Shown here piece by piece: positions 56,101 to 64,000 of a stretch of DNA of 64,000 nt. Source of the DNA: Oenanthe sinensis (Eukaryota; Streptophyta; Magnoliopsida; Apiales; Apiaceae). Position numbers and translations under genes: made by a program. Within the stretch, counting starts at the first letter, position 1; each line of letters starts with the position of its first letter. The stretch lies in NCBI GenBank assembly GCA_028671895.1, contig JAPMAC010000209.1, positions 23,830,501-23,894,500 of the forward strand, given 5' to 3'. Below the pieces are notes generated by a model. It did no database searches. It was given only the letters and a program-made list of their open reading frames with translations, and was not told the DNA's origin.

Positions 56101-57756
56101 ACAATAACAATTTAAGGCCTTGATAGATGGTTGATGAAAATGATTATCAAAATGTGAAATATTCCAAAGTTAAAATTATGAACTGATAAAATTCAATCAA
56201 TGGATTAAAAAGTGTGTTTGAGATATTTTTACTTGAAAGACAAAGTTGTTGTGGTTGCACGTGAGTGATCTGATCATTACAAGAAGTAGTGACCAAACGA
56301 TCATCTAAATTATGATTGATGAGACTTGAAATTTTAATAATTTCATAGAGTCTCATAGTATGCAAGTGATATGACGGTGACTCAAATCTTGAGAAGATCA
56401 ATTAAATGGCTTCTAATGTAATTGAAATCATGTGAAATGGATTTTGCCTAAATTCAAGTATAGAGGTAAAATGGTCTCTCAAGAGTGTTTCAAAGTTTGT
56501 TATACTTTTTTAAATTGTACAAAATCAGACATAGATTACACAGTTGGTAAACTGAGTAGATACACGGGTATAATGAAAATTGGTTACTTGAAAGTGATTG
56601 TAATGAAATTAAAGTTATGTTATGTACTCGTGAGTTGGGGTTGCATTGAAAGAGATATCTAATCATACTCTGTGGAGATAGTATATAAATTAGATGTTTG
56701 ATTTTAAGAACTTAAAAGTCATTAGTGAATACAATTCACACTAGTAAAGTAACATGTCATGAAAATCCTAAAGGTTTAGTATAACTCGATTCATGATAGA
56801 ATACGAGTCTATTGCATACGATATATGCAGGAAAGAGGCTAAATTGGTTGCCACTTTATAGAGGATATTCCTAAATGACAAGGAAATGTATCTTCAATGT
56901 GCAATAATATTGTGTAATTAATGTGAAATTGAAAGATTACATTATGACTTATGCAATGGTAAATCTCGTCTTTATGACGAAGACACAATACCATTAAGAA
57001 ACTACTCTCAACGAGAATTATCAGGGTTTACTACGTGAAGTCAAATGATAATGTTATGGATTCACTAACCAGATGGTTAAAATGAGATATAGTTGTAAAA
57101 TCATCGGGATGGATGGGCCTTAGCCTATTGCTTAACGGCGTCATGGTGGACACCCAACCTTGCTGACTAGAGGTCTCAAGAACTAGGTTCAATGGGCCAA
57201 CTAAATCATGATGACCAAATCACTATGGGGGTAACCTCAGGCCTATTCTTATTATGAGGAAACAGTGAGACCTGTATGGTACAAGGACAAGCCTTATGCT
57301 TTTAATGATCTTTCGGCAAATACATGGAGTTCAAGTTTGAACGCATGGAATTTAGTTGAGTAAACGCGGGTTACTCTATAAGATAAAGATCACCTATGTA
57401 TGAGAGAAGTGGGGCTGCTTCAAAGGAAAATTGAAAGGAACAATTCTTTAGAAACTCCTGCAGAACCAGGACGATGTTCCATGACCAAAATGGACATAAT
57501 CATGAGAACTTAATGAGTCAGGAAAGCTATAGTGATAAGTATATCATCGTTTACACAAACGGTTGGACAGTTCAAGGACAATCGCGTCTACTGTCTACCA
57601 GTAAAGTCGGTATGCTTACTCGAGCGGAGGTTCAAGGAGAATTTTCTACCTACTGTATGTTGTATCTAACCGTGGAAACTATCACTAATTCAAGCTCCAT
57701 GTCTGTCTGTTTATATGGTGTGTGCTATTGGATCATCAATCTCATTTGTGGGGGAT
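53151..57756 (+). pseudogene. Heavily decayed copia D interior
   Basis: Only scraps of copia pol are readable on plus: about 55000-55280 like the integrase-RT linker, and 56432-56662 with DIDYTVGKLSRYTG, a clear match to the copia RT/RNase H junction motif. Stops everywhere, and no gag recognisable. About 57100-57300 is a less AT-rich non-coding stretch. A G-rich tract GTGGGGGAT (57748-57756) precedes the 3' LTR. Copy is much older than family B. Confidence 0.65.
55980..56093. repeat. Three successive GACG-loop inverted repeats
   Basis: 55980-55999, 56022-56050 and 56072-56093. Each has an 8-12 bp stem around the same GACG loop: AGTTTGAG/CTCAAATT, AGTTTAAG/CTTAAACT, AATTTTTGG/CTAAAAATT. The stems differ in sequence yet still pair. 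Confidence 0.75.
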
Positions 57757-57923
57757 TATTGGAAAAACTTAGTATTTTAGTCTAAGTTGTGAACCATTTT
57801 GAGACTCAATTTGAGTGGTAAACACTATATGTTGGTGTTTTGTATTAGTTGGATTGAATTTTACTCTATGAGTGAATTCCAAAGCATATTTACACGCTCA
57901 AAATAGATAAAGGGTGAATGAGA
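57757..57923 (+). repeat. 3' LTR of copia D, broken by CACTA2
   Basis: TATTGGAAAAACTTAG (TG decayed to TA) onward, matching 52656-52822 with scattered substitutions. It stops at 57923, where CACTACGCC begins. Confidence 0.85.
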
Positions 57924-58130
57924 CACTACGCCATAAGTGCTCATAGGCAATGCTTTTTAGAAAGCGTTGCACTGAAAACGTTGCGGTAGCTCTGAATTTT
58001 TGGGTCTTTTGCAACACTGCTAAAATAGTATTGCATTAGATAAAACTTCGTGTTTCATATTACTCACGGTGTTGCAGTGAATGCAACACTAACGAATGGT
58101 GTTGCATTTGCTAATTTTTTTTATATAATT

Positions 58131-58400
58131 AGTGACGTGGTAGTGAGCCAGTGCTGACGTGGCAATAAGGGGCCCACCACGGGTGACGTGGCAGTGAGGC
58201 CCATGCTGACGTGGCTGGTGGGACCCACCAGTGGGGCACCACTGCTGACGTGGCAGTGGGACCCACGCTAACGTGGCAGTAGGCCCATGCTGACGTGGCT
58301 GGTGGGACCCACCAATGGGCCACTACTGCTGACGTGGCAGTGGGACCCACGCTGATGTGGCAGTGGGGCCCACGCTGACGTGGCATGTGGTCCCCAGCAC
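58131..58400. repeat. GC-rich ACGT repeats of CACTA2
   Basis: Repeated GCTGACGTGGCAGTGGGACC and GGTGGGACCCACC words, a strong GC island in AT-rich DNA. Same kind of sequence as in CACTA1, with different unit order. Confidence 0.9.
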
Positions 58401-58489
58401 AAGCGTTACATTTAATATGGTAGCGTTGCATTTGGTTGTTTAGTGTTGCCTTTGTATTTTCTAGTCTTTATATAATAATTAGTATAACC

Positions 58490-59185
58490 CGATTGCTGAA
58501 TTTATTTTTTTAAATTTTTTTTCCAATGATCCAACCGTACGGATGTTAATATCTGACTATTTTAGTAATGCCATTTTTTTAAAAAAAAATTCCAGTTTTA
58601 TTCTGTGTGATTTTATAGTAGTCAAACGAGACTTTCTCTATAACTAATGTTGTGCTGAATGCTGAATATATTTTTTTAAATTACTTTTTCGACGATCGAA
58701 CCGTACGGATGTTAATATCTGACTATTTTAGTGGTGCCCATTTTTTTTTAAAGAATTTTCAGTTTTATTCTATGTGATTTTATACTAGTCAAACCGGTTA
58801 AACGAGACTTTCTCTATAACTAATGTTGTGCTGAATGCTGAATCTATTTTTTTAAATTTCTTTTCCGACGATCGAACCTTACGAATGTTAATATATGACT
58901 ATTTTAGGGGCGCCAATTTTTTTTTTAAAAAATTCTGTTTTATTCTATGTGATTTTATACTAGTCAAACCGGTCAAACGAGACTTTCTCTGTAACTAGTA
59001 TTGTGCTGAATGCTGAATTTATTTTTTTAAATTTCTTTTCCGACGATCGAACCGTACGGATGTTAATATCTGACTATTTTAGTGACGCCAATTTTTTTTA
59101 AACAATTTACAGTTTTATTCTATGTGATTTTAAACTAGTCAAACAGGTCAAACGAGAAGGTCTCTATAACTAATGTTGTGCTGAA
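58490..59185. repeat. ~175-bp tandem satellite in CACTA2 (4 copies)
   Basis: CCGTACGGATGTTAATATCT recurs near 58535, 58701 and 59052, with a mutated copy near 58876. Each is followed by GACTATTTTAG, a T-run, a TTTTATTCTATGTGATTTTA word and TCAAAC..GAGACTTTCTCT. The central motif is the reverse complement of the CACTA1 satellite motif; the rest of the unit differs. Confidence 0.9.
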
Positions 59186-59853
59186 ATTGGTCACCAAACT
59201 CAGTGAGTTGACTCTAGGGTTTGAGCGAGTCAAGAAATTTCATGTCACTACAAGGTTTTTCTCATGCCTATATGCTTCATTACAACTGAAACAAGGTAAG
59301 TACCCCACGGTAAGGTATGATTTTCAAACTCTAACTGGTGTGAGTATGTATAATGAGTTCTTTGTGTGTCTGTGATAACTTGGATGAGCTTGATATTTGA
59401 TTGATTATATTGGTTTGTTATTTGACTGATAGTATAGAAGTCACTTACATTTGTTAAGTAAAACTGATAGTTGTTGATAAACAGAAATGTTATTAACTAC
59501 AGGGTTATCATGCCTTCTATATATTTCTAGTCAGTTAATTACTTATAATCTAAATGGAGAAGAAATCTTTGTTTAAATGGTGAAAGTAGTGATCAGTCGC
59601 AAGCTATAAGTCTTCTGCGTTGAAAGTAGAGGCAAAACGTGCTAAACAGTATGCATCTGGTTCATATATACGATAAAATTGTTTTATCTTTTATTCTTAA
59701 AATGTAGATGTTCAATCATTTTTCCAGTTTGAACATTTTCTGCAATATACTGACTACTGAGTATTCTTACTACCGTGAGCACAGTATTACTAGTAAATTG
59801 TTTTGAAAAATGCAGGCAATCAGCTCACCGATTACGGGTTAGAAAACTTCAAT
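59186..59853 (+). other. Gene-like segment in CACTA2, not recognised
   Basis: A 65-codon plus frame (59178-59375) with a good splice-donor context (AACAAG/GTAAGT at about 59297). Not recognised; possibly another captured host fragment. The rest to 59853 is AT-rich without obvious exons. Confidence 0.3.
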
Positions 59854-60235
59854 CACTACAAGAAATTTTGCATCAGACAACAGTTTTTATCCGTCGTCTG
59901 ACGCCCTGATTTTCCGTTGTCTATCTCAATGCCATCTATTACGCGTATCAGACAACACCAGCATAACCGTTGTCTGTATTGCAGATAGATAACAGATGTG
60001 GTTTCAAAACTGTTGTATGAAAGCTGGTATAGACAATAATTTCATAAGCAACTATTGTCCGATATCACGTCACTCAATAGTTTTTGGGAGTCGAACTGTT
60101 GTCTAATTTCACCAAAGTCCATGGTTTATAAAATATAATCTATTGTTTTTTTATGGTATAGACATTGGTCGTTTTATAATAGAAGTGTTGTGTGAAATGT
60201 AGTTAGACAGCAGTTTAGTTTGATTAATATGTTGT

Positions 60236-60600
60236 ATGTGTTACAAGTACACCACACTTTCTATTATAACGACATGTTGTCTGAATGTATAAGATATTAC
60301 GTTTTATTTTTGCAAAAGCATTGTGTAAATGTGTAATCTACAACGTTTTCATTTCATTTTTATGTTGTATGTGTTTTAAGTACACCACACTTGTTGTGCT
60401 TACTACATGTCGTCTGAATGTATAAGACACTACGTTTTTAGTTTTGCAAAAGCATTGTGTAAGTGTTTAACCTACAACGTTTTTATTTCGTTATTGTGTT
60501 GTATGTGGTTTAAGTACACCACACTTTTGTGCTTACTACATGTTGTATGAATTTGTAAGACACTACGTTTTCATTTTGCTAAAAACATTGTTATGTTTTC
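60236..60600. repeat. ~122-bp tandem repeat in CACTA3 subterminal region (3 copies)
   Basis: GTTGTATGTG..TAAGTACACCACACTT, then CTGAATGTATAAGA, then CAAAAGCATTGTGTAA, repeated three times with drift. Confidence 0.85.
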
Positions 60601-61136
60601 TTATAGACAATTGATGCATTTGTTTTGACGTTGTGTGACTTTTCTTTATACAACAGTCTAGTTGTTAAAGCATGGTCTGGTTATAAAGCACACGACGGTT
60701 TTGTTATAAACCTTGTGTATTAAAAACCATTGTCTGTTAGATAGAATAACAAGTATTCCAAACAATGTTCTAATTGGCTAAAAGGAAAGTAGACAACGGT
60801 TTTTGTATATACAATCAAAAGCATTATAGCGTAAAATAAACAAGCCAAAATCAAAAATCATCAAATAACCAATTCATCATTCAGACGCAACCAATAGTCT
60901 GCAAAAGACCAACCATTACAACTAACATTCACAAATCATTTTATCATTCACTTCACTAATACTACCGACCAAATCCAACCACAAGATTAAATATTTTCAG
61001 GTGAACATACCAACAAAAGAGATGGACTAAAGTATTCACTTAAAGCTTTAAAGCTATATTTACCATAAACTACACAGTGAAGCTCCCAAAAGTTTAAGAT
61101 ATGTTCAACCCAAAATACCCAGCTATGCGATTAAGT

Positions 61137-62292
61137 TTAAGAGGCGTGGTTCTTCATGAAATACTTGGCGAAATCAGTCCTTACTTCATTGAGGTCAGGC
61201 AGGCCATAACAGTTCTGGTTGTTTCTGCGTAGCCACTATAAAATGAAACCATAGACCAAGTCACAAACAGGCTTCACCATGAAGTAGTAGTTTTAAGAAA
61301 AAATTCAGAAATCTGGAATCATACCTTTACAGGAAATTCGCGTTCCTTGTCTAGACATATTTCTTTCATATAGCGCATCACAAATAGACCACAATCTTGA
61401 CTCCCCATTTGGAGAGGAACTCCCTGAAGAAACATTAAATAAAATTATATATACGGCCAAACTATGTTTTGTAAAAGATATAATTTCATGAACACCACAA
61501 ATGAGAACATGTATCTTTATTAAAGGATAAGGATTTTATTTATAAGGGCCAGATTGATTTTATTTACAAGGCCTAGATTCACAAACTATAAATTTATATA
61601 CAGGCTCCTTAAACTATATCATGACATTACATGCAACAAAGATGACATTAAGCACATATATATAGGCATAAAAAGAAGTACTAACGCATGATTATATGGG
61701 AGCAGAAATAATTGGTTTGGCTTAGAGTTCTTGAATCTGTTAGATAGGGCTTGCGACCTCTGTCCTGCAGTTACACAACCGAGGGCGCCTATCGTCGCAG
61801 GATCAACAAATGGTCAAGACATCATCGGAGCCTTCTACCGTTACTTCCCCTTGTTTAACTCTTTCTTTCATTTTCTCCTAAAATATTGACATCAAATGGA
61901 AGTAGTTAAGAAACAAAAGCACTGTGAGTATTATTTAGAAAATAAATGGTATGATAAAGTTAAAGTTACATAAATGAAAAACTTACAATCTCATCAGCAA
62001 TTTGTTTAATTTTTTTAGACTTATAGTTCCCATCTTTATCCTTGCGTGCAAGGAGCCACAAATCTGATCTATCTATCTCCATTTCAGGATCACCTTGAGA
62101 CTGTATGTGTAAACATGTTTGAAAAATCATACAGTGTCATTAAAACAAATAAACATATTTATTATACATGTTTTGTCTAATATGAGTCACGATTACTAAC
62201 CATTTCATGCTCCAGGTTGGAATAACCCTTTCGAGACATGTAGTGATCATATTCACTCATTTTCCTCCTTTTTTGCTGTATGTTGTGGATGC
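61137..62292 (-). pseudogene. CACTA-encoded Ptta/En/Spm-type protein with Ulp1-like C-terminus
   Basis: Exons read on minus: about 62201-62292 (MSRKGYSNLEHEM), 61987-62100 (EIDRSDLWLLARKDKDGNYK), about 61686-61877 (VEGSDDVLT, then a stop/frameshift, then LLPYNH-like end), 61325-61423 (QMGSQDCGLFVMRYMKEICL) and 61137-61235 (ends in TAA). The first two resemble the plant En/Spm (Ptta) transposase family. QMGSQDCG..MRYMKE is the catalytic Gln/Cys block of Ulp1-type C48 cysteine proteases often found on plant CACTA proteins. The exon with the catalytic His-Trp is not seen between 61423 and 61686, and exon 3 is broken, so the copy is probably inactive. Splice sites and phases support the model. 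Confidence 0.7.
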
Positions 62293-63134
62293 CCTTGAAG
62301 AACAAAGAAAAAATATTAGAAACAATGTTGTACTACTAATTAGGCAAATACCACAAGCCTTGAGAATTAGGCAAATACTGCTAGCGGTGACTCCTTTTCC
62401 CAAACCACGCACAACTCTACCAGTCCCTGCTCATAAAACAACACAAACCTAAAGCATACTCTCACTAATAGCTAAATCATACAATTCATACAATAGCTAA
62501 ACTATGAGAAACGGGGGAGAGTCGACAAATAGGGGAAAGTCGACAAGCAGGCACTTACAAGATAAAAGGGTTTTGATCAAATTAGCCCTATCAATTAACC
62601 CCCGAACTGAAACTAAATCATACCATTCATACAATAGCTTACCCACGTACTAAACCACGATGCGAGCAGCCAATCTGAGATGAATAAATGGATTAACAGC
62701 ACATACAAGATATGAGCTAATCGATTGACCTAGGATATGAGCTAATCAATTGAAGCTAAATTATAAACAAATAGAAGCTAAACTATGAGAAACATGGGAG
62801 AGTCCAACAAGGGAGATTTTAGTGGGGAGGGGGGATTTTAGTTAAAGGGGGAAAATTTGGTTTAGGGGGAAAAGTTGAATATTTTGGTAAAAGAAAGGGG
62901 GAAAGAAGTGTGTAGGGATGAGAAAGGGGGATTTACTTAATTTTATATTTATTAAATTTAATTTACATTTTATGAAATTAAGATGTGTTTATATTTGGTA
63001 TAATTTTATTAATAGTTTTGTAATTATGTTATTTAATATAAGTATATAAACTTTTATTAATTATTTTATAAATATGATATTTAATTTAATTTTTAAAAAT
63101 TATAGTTTTATTATACATCACTAAATTCGAAAGA

Positions 63135-63175
63135 TCTTAACATCGTACGGTTGGATAGTCGAAAAAAATATTTTT
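63135..63175 (+). repeat. CCGTACGG-motif copy in CACTA3 (first)
   Basis: TTAACATCGTACGGTTGGAT (one base short in the core), followed by AGTCGAAAAAAATA. Confidence 0.85.
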
Positions 63176-63675
63176 AATTTTAATTTTTCTTGTAAGATTG
63201 AAGGGGGTGATAGAAGAGGGAAATGAAATTAGTTAAGCCGAAAATATTTGGGTGGGAGGAATAAAATTGGGTTAAAAACAAATAATGATATTTTTTTATA
63301 AATTTATAATAATTATAAATATATTTGTTTAATTATAATAATTTATAATAACTATAAATCTATATAATTATTACTAGTCAACTATATACATTTTTTTAAA
63401 TCCATAATATAAATTTGTTACAAAAATTAAAATTTATAAAAAAAACTACGAAAACGACAACGGTTTTTACATTTAAAAACTGTTGTCTTCATACAACACA
63501 TACAACACAATTGCTAAAAAAACTGTTGTCTGTTTAACAGTAAAGGACAAAAATTACCTTTTTATAATAAGACGAAAAATGTTTCTAGAAGATTTTTTAA
63601 TACTTTTGTTAAAAAAAGCACACAAAATAAATTTAAAAATTCTAATTTTTTTTACACATCACAAACATCGAAATA

Positions 63676-63712
63676 TCTTAACATCCGTACGGTTGGATCA
63701 TCGAAAAAATTA
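63676..63712 (+). repeat. CCGTACGG-motif copy in CACTA3 (second)
   Basis: TTAACATCCGTACGGTTGGA, followed by TCATCGAAAAAATTAA; full match to the CACTA1 satellite core. Confidence 0.9.
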
Positions 63713-64000
63713 ATTTTAATTTAATAAGAAAGAAATTATAGATTTATCATAAACTCAATATCTACTTCTTAACTCGTTCATATAAAATGTATACTCATAT
63801 TGTTCGAATTACAAAACTATTACTTATTATTAACAAACTATATACATTTATATGTATCCATATTATAAAATTATAAAATTTTAATTTATTTTGTCTTTGT
63901 AAAATGAGTTAATATTTTAAATTTTATTTTTTTATAAAAACTTAAACTTGTATTCATAATTTTAATTATAACAATGTGCATACATAATTATTTCGCTCTT

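Larger units (their letters stand above)
57924..59853 (+). mobile_element. CACTA element 2 (left part)
   Basis: Starts CACTACGCCATAAGTGC, the same TIR start as CACTA1, exactly where LTR homology ends. Then come GTTGCATT subterminal words, a GC-rich ACGT block (58131-58400) and a ~175-bp satellite (58490-59180). From 59190 the sequence changes to unrelated gene-like DNA. The right end is not in the window because CACTA3 starts at 59854. Confidence 0.88.
59854..64000 (-). mobile_element. CACTA element 3 (runs off the window)
   Basis: Starts CACTACAAGAAATTTTGCAT, the classical plant CACTA terminus. Subterminal words GACAAC/GTTGTCTG occur in both directions at 59854-60830 and again at 63430-63545, so the right end is probably not far beyond 64000. 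It encodes an En/Spm-type protein on minus (61137-62292), and carries two CCGTACGG-motif copies near its right side. Flank at 59851-59853 is AAT. Confidence 0.85.

Noticed and set aside
53151..57756. A host gene in the interior of copia D
   Set aside because: Flanking LTR copies and the KLSRYTG motif mark it as a decayed retroelement.
58129..58431. 100-aa minus frame rich in HISVGPTATS words
   Set aside because: Translation of the GC-rich repeat in CACTA2.

Overview
This is a plant nuclear window, almost certainly a eudicot with a TE-rich, AT-rich genome. The evidence is spliced genes (60S ribosomal protein L8, a BOI-type RING E3 ligase), plant Ty1/copia, CACTA (En/Spm) and hAT elements, a LINE, a tRNA-derived SINE and Stowaway-like MITEs. 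The style of the copia elements suggests an asterid, but the species cannot be fixed from sequence alone. Only two ordinary host genes look intact, both on the minus strand: the BOI-like ligase (12198-13530, three exons) and RPL8/uL2 (49468-52126, two exons). Nearly everything else is nested mobile DNA.

Layout. 1-3273: debris of copia family A (gag fragment and 5' LTR on minus, then the 3' end of a second copy on plus). 3274-6580: AT-rich DNA with small tandem repeats. 6673-10457: a hAT element with an exact 8-bp target duplication, inserted near the poly(A) end of an older minus-strand LINE. About 11745-11935: a SINE. 12198-13530: BOI gene. 16830-27875: a family-A copia 3' end whose accessory ORF is split by a 7-kb CACTA element (19312-26317, 3-bp TSD CTT) and capped by a family-C LTR. 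28135-30425: rearranged family-C pieces. 32408-45025: a complete 12.6-kb copia element (family B) with 5-bp TSD AGAGG. 46444-47830: a decayed reverse transcriptase/RNase H. 49468-52126: RPL8. 52656-57923: a decayed copia (D) whose 3' LTR is broken by a second CACTA (57924 on), itself broken by a third CACTA (59854 to beyond the window) that encodes an En/Spm-type protein with a Ulp1-like domain.

The most interesting items are these. (1) The CACTA element at 19312-26317 has no transposase. It carries genomic, intron-containing pieces of two unrelated host genes in the same orientation: the replication-licensing factor CDT1 and a SKOR/GORK-type outward K+ channel (S1 through S6 and part of the C-linker). 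(2) A conserved ~27-bp motif centred on CCGTACGG occurs in all three CACTA elements, as 176-bp and ~175-bp tandem arrays in two of them. (3) The 12.6-kb copia has, downstream of RNase H, what was a single accessory ORF of about 1,630 codons; its C-terminal domain recurs in family A. (4) Each copia family has its own short motif (AAACTCTGA, AGACTCTGA or ATCAATTGAT) packed into the LTR and also present in coding sequence. In family B one LTR gained a motif by a 17-bp duplication after insertion.

All gene names rest on protein-motif recognition by eye; no database search was run.
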